This document shows, one piece after another, positions 1-11,623 of a stretch of DNA of 64,000 bases. Made by a program: the position numbers and the translations under genes. The DNA comes from CAWGJC01 sp965276665. Lineage in GTDB: Bacteria > Pseudomonadota > Alphaproteobacteria > Acetobacterales > Acetobacteraceae. The notes under the pieces were generated by a model. It was given only the letters and a program-made list of their open reading frames with translations, made no database searches and had not been told where the DNA came from. Positions within the stretch are counted from its first letter, which is position 1; every line of letters begins with the position of its first letter. The stretch spans positions 4,588,001-4,652,000 of the forward strand of contig OZ255620.1 in the NCBI GenBank assembly GCA_965276665.1. Reading direction: 5' to 3'.

Positions 1-263
1 CGCGCATCGGGGTGGGCGTTTTTGTCGCGCGCATGATGGGGCGCGCGCGAGACCGCGAGATCGCGGCCGGGCACCGAAAGGGTGACATGCACCTCGAACA
101 GATTGCCGGTCTGGTGCTTCTGGTGCTGCTTCTCGACCGAGACGCGGCAACCGGTCAGATGGCCGTATCGCGTCTCCAATCGCTCCATCTGCTCGCGGAT
201 CTCGGCCTCGATCGCCGTGGACGGCGTGCAGTTGTGGAAAGCGATGTCGAGCGGACGTTCCAT
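1..263 (-). CDS. HPF/RaiA-type ribosome-associated protein (3' end missing)
   Basis: The 87 visible residues begin MERPLDIAFHNC and read as the first half of a ribosome hibernation (HPF/RaiA, old name sigma-54 modulation) fold: a beta strand, a helix of the type EIREQMERLETRY, then the strand pair CRVSVEKQH and FEVHVTLSVPG. Proteins of this family bind the 30S decoding region and inactivate or dimerise ribosomes in stationary phase. The ATG lies at 263. The gene runs off the left edge, so the short and long family forms cannot be told apart. It reads on the same strand as the Nudix gene, with a 52-base gap. The family call is from recognition of the N-terminal pattern only. Confidence 0.72.
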   Translation of the reverse strand, partial: MERPLDIAFHNCTPSTAIEAEIREQMERLETRYGHLTGCRVSVEKQHQKHQTGNLFEVHVTLSVPGRDLAVSRAPHHARDKNAHPDA

Positions 264-315
264 GCGAATTCTCCCAGACTCCCGTCTCGCTGAACGAGCA
301 TCCCCGGGTGCCGGT

Positions 316-774
316 TCACCCGGCGGGCGGAACGGCCGAGAGCAGGCTGACGGCGCGGCCGATCACCCGATGCGCCTCGCTCCAGAGCCGGTAGCCGGCC
401 AGGGCATGCAGCGGCGCCCAGATCGCCTCGGTCACGTCGCCGCCCGGCTGCGGCTCGCCGGCCCGCCAGGGGGCGGCGAAATCCAGGATCGTGTAGTGGT
501 AGCGAACCCGCCCCGCCGCATCCCGGTGGATGCTGTCGACATTGGCGGCGAGCACCAACCTGCCGGGCGTAATCCCGGTTTCCTCCTTGAGCTCGCGGAT
601 CGCCGCCTGTTCGGCGGTCTCCCCCAGCTCCTGCGCGCCACCGGGCAGCGCCCATTCGCCGAGCGAGGGCGGACGGCCGCGCCGCACCAGCAGCACGGAG
701 CCCGATTTCAGCACGACGATGCCGATGCCGACGAGCGGGCGCCCCGGGTATTCGCGCCGGTCCGTGTCGCTCAT
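316..774 (-). CDS. Nudix hydrolase
   Basis: This is a 152-residue protein with a complete Nudix box at residues 46-68: GG at the start, E52, then RELKEETG at 60-67, matching the G-x5-E-x7-RE-U-x-EE-x-G-U signature that holds the catalytic metal. The small size and the N-terminal strand LVGIGIVVLKSGSVLLVRRG suggest an ADP-ribose- or nucleotide-pyrophosphatase-like member; the substrate cannot be read from sequence. Its ATG overlaps the stop of the upstream DUF4340 gene by four bases (771-774), so it is probably the last, translationally coupled gene of the Gld-like ABC operon. A housekeeping nucleotide-cleaning role simply transcribed with that operon is the plain reading. Confidence 0.88.
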   Translation of the reverse strand: MSDTDRREYPGRPLVGIGIVVLKSGSVLLVRRGRPPSLGEWALPGGAQELGETAEQAAIRELKEETGITPGRLVLAANVDSIHRDAAGRVRYHYTILDFAAPWRAGEPQPGGDVTEAIWAPLHALAGYRLWSEAHRVIGRAVSLLSAVPPAG

Positions 775-1826
775 GGGGCGGGGGCGGGCGCGCCGGAGGT
801 TGGCGCGGCGGGCGCGGGTTTCGGTGGCGCGGATTTCAGATCGTCGAGCGAGGGCGCGAGCGCCGCCTGCTTCCAGCTTCCGAGCTGATAGGCCCAGCCC
901 TTGACCCGGCTCTCGAGTTTTTCCGCATCGCCCTTGCCGCTCGCCGAGAACGCGGCCCAGACGGTGGCGCCATCCTTGTTGACCGTCGCGGTGATCACCT
1001 CGCCATCGGCGGTGGTGAACACGCCGGTGCCGACCGGGGTGCCGGGCAGCGCGCCCGGGCGGACATTGTCGAAGGTGAGGTATTCAAAGGCGCGCGAGAC
1101 GTCGTCGACCTTGTAGTCGTCGAGCGGCGGATGGTCGGTGGGCGCGGTCAGCGCGAATTTGTCGCCCTGGCGGGCGAAGCTCAGCGTCTGGCCGGGTGTC
1201 GTCTGGCCCGCATCGGTGACTTGCGCGGAAGCAATCTTGCCGCCGTCGATATTGGCGATGTCGCGGTCGAGCCAGAGCGAGGCGTCGGCATCGGCCTCCA
1301 ACGCGCCCTGGGCGAGCCAGGACTGGTTCTCGCCCGGCCTGCGGACATAGATCTCCTCGGGCACGTTGCCGCCGGTCAGGACCCGCCGATGGCCGAGCAC
1401 GAGCTCCACGATCGGCTTGCCCGACCCGTCGAGCACGCGCAGCAGCAGGCCGGTGGTGTCGGGCTTCGCCGGATCATCGAGGCCGAGCGCGCCGAATTGC
1501 GAGGGGTCGGCGGTGCGCCGGTCGACCAGGCGGAGCTCGGTCAGGCCGGTGAGCAGGCCGCGCAGCTTGGTCTGGTCCACCGGGTAGCCGCCATGATCGG
1601 CAACGCCCCAGAGATCGCCATGCTTTTGGATGACGAGCGTCTTGCCCTTCTGCTGCAGCGTGACCTCCGCCGCCTGCTGCAGTTTCGGCGCGAGATCGGG
1701 GAAGGCGAGCCTGCCATTGCCGAGCGATTGCTGCACCGGCGGCGCCGAGCCCGGCCCGAGATACCAGCCGCCCGCGAGCACCACGATCGCGAGCACGACG
1801 AGGACGAGGAGCGTGCGCGGCTTCAT
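771..1826 (-). CDS. DUF4340 protein of the Gld-like ABC operon
   Basis: This 351-residue protein starts with a short basic stretch and a hydrophobic segment (about residues 5-25) that acts as signal or anchor, so the rest should be periplasmic. The middle has the repeated beta-strand layout of DUF4340 proteins, including a DQTKLRGLLTGLTEL-type helix, and the tail is rich in Pro and Ala. DUF4340 genes commonly sit behind GldG-like genes in gamma- and alphaproteobacteria, as here: four bases separate it from the GldG-like stop and it overlaps the Nudix gene by four. The molecular role is unknown; the context suggests an accessory subunit of the exporter complex. Confidence 0.8.
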   Translation of the reverse strand: MKPRTLLVLVVLAIVVLAGGWYLGPGSAPPVQQSLGNGRLAFPDLAPKLQQAAEVTLQQKGKTLVIQKHGDLWGVADHGGYPVDQTKLRGLLTGLTELRLVDRRTADPSQFGALGLDDPAKPDTTGLLLRVLDGSGKPIVELVLGHRRVLTGGNVPEEIYVRRPGENQSWLAQGALEADADASLWLDRDIANIDGGKIASAQVTDAGQTTPGQTLSFARQGDKFALTAPTDHPPLDDYKVDDVSRAFEYLTFDNVRPGALPGTPVGTGVFTTADGEVITATVNKDGATVWAAFSASGKGDAEKLESRVKGWAYQLGSWKQAALAPSLDDLKSAPPKPAPAAPTSGAPAPAP

Positions 1827-1830
1827 GCGA

Positions 1831-3735
1831 TCACGCCCGGGCCCGCGAGCGGGCCCGCGACCGCGCGAGCCCGATGCCGATCGCCGCGATCACCAGCAGC
1901 ACCGGCACCGCGCCGATATCGAGCACCCGGATCTCCGTCGACAGGCGCGAGATGTCGCGCCGCAGATCGAGCTGCACGAGGCGGAGCTGGCGGCGCGTCT
2001 GCAGGATGTCGTCGCTCGCCGCGCTGATCGCCTGGCGCTGCTCCGGCGTGATCACCGCACCCTGGCCGCCGCCCGTATTGGTGCGCAGGTCCTGCAACTT
2101 CTTCTGCACGTCGTCGAGATGCGATTGCAGGCGCTGCTCGGTCGCGTGGAACTGCGCCTCGGCACGGTTCTGCATGTCGTCCACCAGGGTGAACGGCCGG
2201 ATGCTGGTGCCGCGGCTGCGCAGCCCGATCAGCGCATCGCCGCCGGCGAGCGTGCCGACGAGATTGACGACGAACGGGCCGTTATCGCTGAACGGCGTCG
2301 GGTCCTGGCTGCCGAAGAAATCGCCGGTCTGCACCCAGAACCGGTCGGCGAGGATGTCGCTGTCGGCCGCGACGACGAGATCGGCCGGCCCGTCGGTCTG
2401 CGCGCGGAAGGCGGGCAGGTTGGCGGCGCGGGTCACGCCCTGCGGCAGCGCCGGCGGCCCCTGGAAGGCGGAATGCAGAACGCCGCGCACCCGCGCCGCG
2501 ATCACCCGCGGACCGCCGGACGGCTTGAAATCGGCCAGGATGCGGGACGGGTCGGGGTTGAGCCGGGTCTTGTTCGACGCGATCAGCTCCGACTGGTCGC
2601 TGCTCGTCAGGAGCGGGGTGAAATCGATGGCCGCGCCCGGCTTCTTCGCGAGCGCGCCGGCGGAGGCGACCGTCACCTGCGAGAGATCGGCGGTCGCCGG
2701 ATCGGTCTTCGAGATGCCGCGGCCGCGGATGTTGAACCAGGCGACGTAATCCACCGCCTGGTCGCGGTCGCTGCTGCCGGCGCGCACCCGCCAGGCGTTG
2801 GCGAGATCGCCCACCACCTGGTTCGGGTCGTACTGGATGCCCCAGGCATCGAACAGCTTGGCGAGATCGCTGCTGACATCGGTCTGCGGCGAGCCGTCCG
2901 GCCCGGCGATCGACGCCTCCGCCTCGCTGTCGGGGTCGACCATCACCATCAGCCGGCCGCCGCGCATCACGAACTGGTCGATCGCATAGAGCGCCGGATC
3001 GGTGAGATGCTGCGCCTGCGCGACCAGCAGCACCTGCACGTCGGGGTCGATCGCCTGGGCGTCCAGCGGCACCGTCTTCACCGCGAAATTCTGCCGCAAT
3101 TGCAGCATCGACGCCCAGGGCTGCCCGCCGCCCTGGCCGTGCGTCATCATCATCATGCGCGGATCGCCGTCGAGCGGCAGCGAGCTCATCACGCCGACCA
3201 CCGGCAGCTTGGGATTGGACAGCTCGTAGATCAGCTTGGTGAGATCGTATTCGAGGAAGCTCTCGCGTTCCGGCTTGAAGAACGGGATGTTGCGGTCGTC
3301 ATCGAGCAGGTTGCTGCCGGCGAGGCCGAAATAGACCGGCTCGCCCGCCTGATCGAGCGGCACGCCCTGCATGCCCTGCGCCATCGCCTGATCCTCGGTG
3401 TCGCTGAACGGCTCGGGATCGACGAATTCGAGACGAAGCTTGCCGCCAGCCAGCGCCGCATACTGGCGCAGCATCTCGCGCACCCGGTCGGCATAGGCGC
3501 CATAGACCGGGAGCTGCGCGCCGAGCTGCGGCGAGTAGAACAGGCGGAGCGTGATCGGCTCCTTGAGCCCGGCAAGCACCGAGCGCGTGCCGGCGGAGAG
3601 CGTGTAGAGCCGGCCCTGCGTGAGATCGAGCTGCACGTTGGCGAGCCGGGAATCCGCCGCCATGTTGATGCCGAACAGGATCGCGCCCACCGCGATCACG
3701 CCGATCACCGAGCTCCATGCGCGCGCCCGCATCAA
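1831..3735 (-). CDS. GldG-like ABC-type transport auxiliary protein
   Basis: This 634-residue protein has an N-terminal membrane segment (about residues 8-28), a long extracytoplasmic region and a C-terminal membrane segment (about 606-625) followed by an Arg-rich tail. The pattern NVQLDLTQGRLYTLS near residue 33, the VDPDSEAEA stretch and the coiled-coil-like region before the last membrane helix are typical of the GldG/ABC_transp_aux family. In Bacteroidetes GldG works with GldA and GldF; in proteobacteria the same set is an uncharacterised exporter. It lies downstream of the permease, separated by 124 bases that hold a large perfect inverted repeat, which may reduce or tune its expression relative to the ABC core. 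The substrate is unknown. Confidence 0.85.
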   Translation of the reverse strand: MMRARAWSSVIGVIAVGAILFGINMAADSRLANVQLDLTQGRLYTLSAGTRSVLAGLKEPITLRLFYSPQLGAQLPVYGAYADRVREMLRQYAALAGGKLRLEFVDPEPFSDTEDQAMAQGMQGVPLDQAGEPVYFGLAGSNLLDDDRNIPFFKPERESFLEYDLTKLIYELSNPKLPVVGVMSSLPLDGDPRMMMMTHGQGGGQPWASMLQLRQNFAVKTVPLDAQAIDPDVQVLLVAQAQHLTDPALYAIDQFVMRGGRLMVMVDPDSEAEASIAGPDGSPQTDVSSDLAKLFDAWGIQYDPNQVVGDLANAWRVRAGSSDRDQAVDYVAWFNIRGRGISKTDPATADLSQVTVASAGALAKKPGAAIDFTPLLTSSDQSELIASNKTRLNPDPSRILADFKPSGGPRVIAARVRGVLHSAFQGPPALPQGVTRAANLPAFRAQTDGPADLVVAADSDILADRFWVQTGDFFGSQDPTPFSDNGPFVVNLVGTLAGGDALIGLRSRGTSIRPFTLVDDMQNRAEAQFHATEQRLQSHLDDVQKKLQDLRTNTGGGQGAVITPEQRQAISAASDDILQTRRQLRLVQLDLRRDISRLSTEIRVLDIGAVPVLLVIAAIGIGLARSRARSRARA

Positions 3736-3754
3736 GCGGTCTCCGCCGCGCTGA

Positions 3755-3840
3755 GTCGGCGCCGGCCCTCACCCCCACCCGGCCGCCCAATCGAGCATAC
3801 TGTCGTGGGCGGCCGGGTGGGGGTGAGGGCCGGCGCCGAC
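3755..3840. repeat. perfect 35-bp inverted repeat between the GldF-like and GldG-like genes
   Basis: The left arm (3755-3789) and right arm (3806-3840) are exact reverse complements over 35 bases, with a 16-base loop at 3790-3805. The outer core is GTCGGCGCCGGCC. A degenerate relative with the same outer core and a loop also rich in TATAC lies at 32921-33056, so this is a dispersed palindrome family rather than a private terminator. It sits inside an operon, so in RNA it would form a very stable intercistronic hairpin. Confidence 0.9.
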
Positions 3841-3859
3841 TTGAACAAGGCCACCCGCA

Positions 3860-4591
3860 TCAGTCAGCTTTCCTCTGCTCGATGACCGCGACGTTCACGA
3901 ACAGCCAGAACCCGATGAAGCTCGCGAAATAGATCAGGTCGCGCAGCTGGATCACGCCGCGGGTGAAGGACTGGAAGCGTTCCAGCACGCCGATGCGCCG
4001 CGCGAGATCGACCAGCCCGGGCGCGTTCGCGGTCAGGAAATCGGTGACGATCGAGGAGCCCGCGGCGGCGAAGACGAAGCACACCGCGAGCGCGACCACG
4101 AAGGCGATCACCTGGTTGCGCGTGCTCGCGGAGACCGCGCTGCCGATCGCGAGGAACGCGCCGGCGACCAATATCGCGCCGAGATAGCTCGTCGCGATCA
4201 CGCCGTTATCCGGCCGGCCGAGGATGTTCACCGTCACCACCATCGGGAAGGTGAGCAGCAGCGCGATCACGCAGAACAGCCAGGCGGCGAGGAATTTCCC
4301 GACCACCGCCTCGCTGCGCGTGATCGGCAGGGTGAGCAGCATCTCGATCGTGCCGAGCCGCCGCTCCTCCGCCCAGAGGCGCATCGTGATCGCCGGCACC
4401 AGCAGCAGGAACACCCAGGGCAGGAAGTTGAAGAACGGCACCAGATCGGCCTGGCTGCGGCTGAACCAGCCGCCGACGTTGAAGGTGAGCGCGCCCTGCA
4501 GAACCAGGAAGATGACGATGAACACGACCGCGACCGGCGTCGCGAAGTAGCCGCCGAGCTCGCGCCCGGCGACGATGAAGGTGTTGCGCAT
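3860..4591 (-). CDS. ABC-2 type permease (GldF-like)
   Basis: This 243-residue membrane protein starts MRNTFIVAGRELGGYFATP, the standard opening of ABC-2/GldF permeases, followed by about six hydrophobic segments, the first at about residues 16-36. The segment LWAEERRLGTIEMLLTLP, near residue 85, is the usual cytoplasmic coupling motif of this family. The ATG at 4591 shares its A with the TGA of the ATPase gene (TGATG), which fixes the start and argues for coupled synthesis of the two subunits. A longer reading frame upstream of this start overlaps the ATPase gene and is not needed. The transported substrate is unknown. Confidence 0.9.
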   Translation of the reverse strand: MRNTFIVAGRELGGYFATPVAVVFIVIFLVLQGALTFNVGGWFSRSQADLVPFFNFLPWVFLLLVPAITMRLWAEERRLGTIEMLLTLPITRSEAVVGKFLAAWLFCVIALLLTFPMVVTVNILGRPDNGVIATSYLGAILVAGAFLAIGSAVSASTRNQVIAFVVALAVCFVFAAAGSSIVTDFLTANAPGLVDLARRIGVLERFQSFTRGVIQLRDLIYFASFIGFWLFVNVAVIEQRKAD

Positions 4592-5340
4592 CAGGCGACG
4601 ACCGCGGCGGGTTTCGGGTCCGCGGTGATGTCGCGGAACACGTCCTCCAGCTTGCCGGAGGGTGCGCGGGTCTCGAGCTCGGCCGGCGTCGCATCCGCGA
4701 CGATGCGGCCATGCGCGATGATGATCGCGCGCGTGCACACCGCATCCACCTCCTCGAGAATATGCGTGCTGATCACGATCGCCTTGCTCGGCGCCATCTG
4801 CGCGATCAGCGTGCGGACCTCGTGCTTCTGGTTGGGGTCGAGACCGTCGGTCGGCTCGTCGAGCACCAGCACCGGCGGATCGTGCAGCAGCGCCTGCGCG
4901 AGGCCGACGCGGCGCTTGAACCCCTTGGACAGCGTCTCGATCGGCTGCAGACGCACGCCTTCGAGCGTGGTCAGCGCGACCGCATGGTCGACGCGGCGGG
5001 TCAGCTCCGCCCCGGAATAGCCGCGGATGCGCGCGACGAAACGCAGAAACGCGGCGACGCTCATCTCGGGATAGGTCGGCGCGCCTTCCGGCAGGAAGCC
5101 AAGCACGCGGCGGGCGGGGATCGCATCGTCCTGCACGTCATGGCCGCCGATGCGCGCGCGGCCGGCGGTCGGGATCATGAAACCCGCGAGCATGCGCATC
5201 GTCGTCGACTTGCCGGCGCCGTTCGGCCCGAGGAAGCCGAGCACCTCGCCGCGCGCGACGTTGAACGTGACGTCGTCCACCGCGGTGAAGCCGCTGAACC
5301 GCTTGGTCAACCCGGTGATCTCGATCAACGGCTCGGTCAA
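4591..5340 (-). CDS. ABC transporter ATP-binding protein (GldA-like)
   Basis: This 249-residue ATPase carries Walker A GPNGAGKST, the signature LSKGFKRRVGLAQAL, Walker B VLVLDEPTDGLDP and a switch His in VISTHILEEV. The LSKG signature with a basic stretch is typical of ABC-2/GldA-type exporters. The best start is TTG at 5340, giving (M)TEPLIEITGLTKRF; no in-frame ATG lies close by, and further upstream the frame becomes meaningless. It is the first gene of a minus-strand operon with the permease, GldG-like, DUF4340 and Nudix genes. It energises export from the cytoplasmic face. Confidence 0.92.
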   Translation of the reverse strand: MTEPLIEITGLTKRFSGFTAVDDVTFNVARGEVLGFLGPNGAGKSTTMRMLAGFMIPTAGRARIGGHDVQDDAIPARRVLGFLPEGAPTYPEMSVAAFLRFVARIRGYSGAELTRRVDHAVALTTLEGVRLQPIETLSKGFKRRVGLAQALLHDPPVLVLDEPTDGLDPNQKHEVRTLIAQMAPSKAIVISTHILEEVDAVCTRAIIIAHGRIVADATPAELETRAPSGKLEDVFRDITADPKPAAVVA

Positions 5341-5395
5341 ATTGCGCGCCCGCCTCGTTCGTCCCGCTGGGGCAATAGCGGAAAAGCCGGAGTTT

Positions 5396-5420
5396 GCAAG
5401 GCGGCACCGTTCCGCCTTGC
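5396..5420 (-). terminator. hairpin downstream of recG
   Basis: GCAAGGCGG (5396-5404) and CCGCCTTGC (5412-5420) form a perfect 9-bp stem with a 7-base loop, directly after the recG stop and before the ABC operon. Downstream on the minus strand there is no long T run, so it is a terminator candidate only. Confidence 0.4.
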
Positions 5421-5426
5421 GAGGGT

Positions 5427-7475
5427 TTAACCCGCGCGCAACGTGCGCAGCCCGGTGCCGCGCTCGAACAGCCGGCCGAGCAGGCGGATCGCCAGGCCGC
5501 GCTCGCTCCTGAGACCCGGATCCTTCTCGAGCAGCAGCACGGCATCCTGGTGCGCCATGTGCAGCAGTCCTTCGTGCAGGGCGGGATCGGCGAGCCGGAA
5601 GCCCTGCTGGCCGCTCTGCCGCGTGCCCAGCAGATCGCCCGACCCGCGCAGGCGAAAATCCTCGTCGGCGATCAGGAACCCGTCCTCGGTGTCGCGCAGC
5701 AGGGTCAGCCGGCGGCGCGCGCCCTCGTTCAGCCCGTCCGCGTGCAGCAGCAGGCAGAAGCTCGGCGCGGTGCTGCGCCCGACCCGGCCGCGCAACTGGT
5801 GCAGCTGGGCGAGGCCGAAGCGCTCGGCATGCTCGACCACCATCACCGTCGCCTCCGGCACGTCGACGCCGACCTCGACCACGGTGGTCGCCACCAGCAG
5901 CCGCGTGCGTCCGGCGGCGAAGGCGGCGAGCGCGGCGTCGCGCACCGGCGTGTCCTGCTGGCCGTGCGCGAGCCCGACCCTGGTGCCGAATTCCGCGGCG
6001 AGCGCCGCGTAGCGCGCCTCCGCGGCGGCGAGATCGCTCGCCTCGCTCTCGGCCACCTGCGGGCACACCCAGTAGATGCGCGCGCCCTCGTCGAGCTTTC
6101 GCGCGACCGCGCCGATCACCCCGTCGAGCGTGGCGAGCGAATGCAGGGTGGTGCGGATCGGCAGCCGGCCGGCGGGCTTGCCGGCGAGCCGGCTCACCGC
6201 CATCTCGCCCCATTGGGTAAGCAGCAAGGTGCGCGGGATCGGCGTCGCCGTCATCACCAGCACGTCGGTCCGTTCCCCCTTGGCGCCGAGCAGCAGGCGC
6301 TGATCGACGCCGAACCGGTGCTGCTCGTCGATCACCGCGACGGCGAGATCCTTGTAGGCGACCGCGTCCTGGAACAGCGCATGGGTGCCGATGGCGATCG
6401 GGACGCGACCATCCGCGAGCCCGGCCAGCACCCGCGACCGCGCCACTCCCTTGATCGACCCGGTGAGCAGCGCGACCGGCACCGGGCAGAGCCGGGAGAG
6501 GGTCGCGTGATGCTGCTTGGCCAGCACCTCGGTCGGCGCCATCAGCGCCGCCTGCGCGCCGGCCTCGACCGCGCGCAGCATGGCGAGCGCCGCCACCAGC
6601 GTCTTGCCGGCGCCGACATCGCCCTGCAGCAGCCGGAGCATGCGGCGCGGGGCGGCGAGATCGGCGTCGATCTCGGCGAGCGCGCCCACCTGGCTCGGTG
6701 TGGGGGTGAAGCCGAAGCGGGCGAGCGCCTTGTCCCGCAGCCGGCCGTCGCCGGCGAGCGCCCGGCCGGGCCGCGACCGCTCGCGCGCGCGCGCCCAGGC
6801 GACGGCCACCTGGTTCGCCAGCAGCTCGTCATAGGCGAGGCGGCGGCGCGGCGCCTCAGGCACCGGCAGCGCCGCCGGGGCCTGCACCGCGGCGAGCGCG
6901 GCGGCGAAGCCGGGCCAGCCCTCGCGCCGCAGCAGCGCCTTGTCGTGCCACTCCGGCAGCTCGGGAATGCGTTCGAGCGCCGCCCGGATGGTGCGTGCCA
7001 GCACGCGGGGGGAAAGCCCGGCGGTCAGCCCCCAGACCGGGTCGACCGGCGGAATCTCCGTCCCGTCCGGCACCACATGGTCCGGGTGGGGCAGGGTGAT
7101 GCGCTCGCCGAACCGCTCGACCTTGCCGGAGACCAGCAGCCGCGTGCCCGGCGCCAGGGCTCGCCGTGGCGAACCGAAGAAGACGAGCTCGGCCGTGCCG
7201 GTCTCGTCCCTCACCACCACCCGCCAGGGCTGGCGCGTATTGGCAGGCGCCTCCTGCCGCACCACCTCGACCGCGAGCGTCGCCACCGTGCCCGGCCGCG
7301 CCGCGCGGATGCTGAGCCGCGTGCCGCGGTCGATGTAGGAATCCGGCAGATGGAACAGCACATCGACCACCCGCTCGCCGCCGATCGCCCGCGCCAGCAG
7401 GGGCGCGAGCGCCGGCCCCACGCCGCGGAGCATGGTTGCGGGCGCGAATAATGCGGCGAGAAGGTCGTGCGACAC
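5427..7475 (-). CDS. recG: ATP-dependent DNA helicase RecG
   Basis: This 682-residue protein matches RecG length (about 690). An N-terminal OB/wedge region (VATLAVEVVRQEAPANT..., about residues 60-150) precedes the helicase core. Walker A GDVGAGKT lies near residue 286, the DEQH box in VAVIDEQHRFGVDQR near 382, motif III TATPIPRT about 30 residues later, and motif VI QLRGRVGR at about 550. The C-terminal GSGDLLGTRQSG is the RecG wedge-to-motor motif. RecG reverses stalled forks and processes branched DNA. The start is GTG at 7475, since the protein then opens MSHDLLAALFAP as in related proteins. It diverges from sdhE across only 44 bases, which must hold both promoters. Confidence 0.97.
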   Translation of the reverse strand: MSHDLLAALFAPATMLRGVGPALAPLLARAIGGERVVDVLFHLPDSYIDRGTRLSIRAARPGTVATLAVEVVRQEAPANTRQPWRVVVRDETGTAELVFFGSPRRALAPGTRLLVSGKVERFGERITLPHPDHVVPDGTEIPPVDPVWGLTAGLSPRVLARTIRAALERIPELPEWHDKALLRREGWPGFAAALAAVQAPAALPVPEAPRRRLAYDELLANQVAVAWARARERSRPGRALAGDGRLRDKALARFGFTPTPSQVGALAEIDADLAAPRRMLRLLQGDVGAGKTLVAALAMLRAVEAGAQAALMAPTEVLAKQHHATLSRLCPVPVALLTGSIKGVARSRVLAGLADGRVPIAIGTHALFQDAVAYKDLAVAVIDEQHRFGVDQRLLLGAKGERTDVLVMTATPIPRTLLLTQWGEMAVSRLAGKPAGRLPIRTTLHSLATLDGVIGAVARKLDEGARIYWVCPQVAESEASDLAAAEARYAALAAEFGTRVGLAHGQQDTPVRDAALAAFAAGRTRLLVATTVVEVGVDVPEATVMVVEHAERFGLAQLHQLRGRVGRSTAPSFCLLLHADGLNEGARRRLTLLRDTEDGFLIADEDFRLRGSGDLLGTRQSGQQGFRLADPALHEGLLHMAHQDAVLLLEKDPGLRSERGLAIRLLGRLFERGTGLRTLRAG

Positions 7476-7519
7476 GGGCTGGCAACGGGTTGGAGCGGGC
7501 GTTATATGACGGTGATCCG

Positions 7520-7845
7520 ATGTCTGGACCAGTATTCCCTCCCGTCGCGTCGCCCGAGCCGGAAGCCGACCTCGATCGGAGGCGCCGGCGCGTGCTGTTC
7601 CGCGCCACCCATCGCGGGACCCATGAGAACGACCTGCTGGTCGGCGGCTTCGTCGCCCCGCGCGTGGCCGCGATGAGCGAGGCGGAGCTCGGCGCCGTCG
7701 AAGCGGTGCTCGACCTCCCCGACCCCGAGCTGGCGGACTGGCTCACCGGCCGCGCCCCAGTGCCCCCGGAGCAGGATTTTCCGATGCTGCGCGCCATGGT
7801 GGAGGCGGCGCAAGCCTCGGCGCGACGAATGGCGGCGGCCCCCCG

Positions 7846-7849
<4 letters not shown>
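7520..7849 (+). CDS. sdhE: FAD assembly factor SdhE (succinate dehydrogenase assembly factor 2)
   Basis: This 109-residue protein has the SdhE/YgfY/Sdh5 core: RRRRVLFRATHRGTHEND, containing the RGxxE motif needed to promote covalent FAD attachment to SdhA, and a later helix with LDLPDPELADWLTG. The first 20 residues are a Pro-rich extension. ATG 7520 is chosen because the family starts shortly before the Arg-rich strand; upstream codons give no sensible sequence. The stop overlaps the TTG start of mfd by three bases, so the two are probably coupled. The recG - sdhE - mfd order is common in alphaproteobacteria. Confidence 0.92.
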
Positions 7850-11313
<3,464 letters not shown>

Positions 11314-11356
11314 AGCGGGTTTTGCAAGGCACTTTTAGGCCCAGGCAGGCAAGGGT

Positions 11357-11594
11357 AGGCCAGGGGCTCTGCCCCTGGACCCCGCCAAGGGCAGTCGCCC
11401 TTGGGACCCGAGACTGGGCCTGATGTGCTCCGGTGTTTGACGCGCTTCGCGCGAAGCGCATCAAACATCTGCGAACCGGGCCACGCCGAGGTCGTTCCCC
11501 GGCCGTCGCCGCCAGCACGCGAAGCGCCTTACGGGGCCTGGGGCCTTTCGGCCCCAGCGGGATCCCGAGGCATGGGGGCAGAGCCCCTGGCCTT
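11357..11594. repeat. palindromic repeat element, copy A
   Basis: This is most of the 310-base gap between mfd and the MBL-fold gene. The left end reads GGCCAGGGGCTCTGCCCCTG and the right end is its near reverse complement, so the element has inverted ends about 20 bases long. Inside lie a 34-base hairpin (11434-11467, arms TGTTTGACGCGCTTCG and its partner with one mismatch) and a CTGGGGCC stem (11538-11557). Related copies lie at 15148-15164 plus 18738-18941 (one copy split by a mobile element), 35406-35452 and 50885-50940. I see no coding sequence in it. Confidence 0.88.
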
Positions 11595-11623
11595 ATTCAA
11601 TCTTTTCCTTATGAGATGGCGAG

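Noticed and set aside
1630..3885. Long open frame opposite the GldG-like gene
   Set aside because: Mirror of a high-GC gene; its translation is Arg/Ala/His-rich without domain pattern, while the opposite strand shows conserved family motifs.
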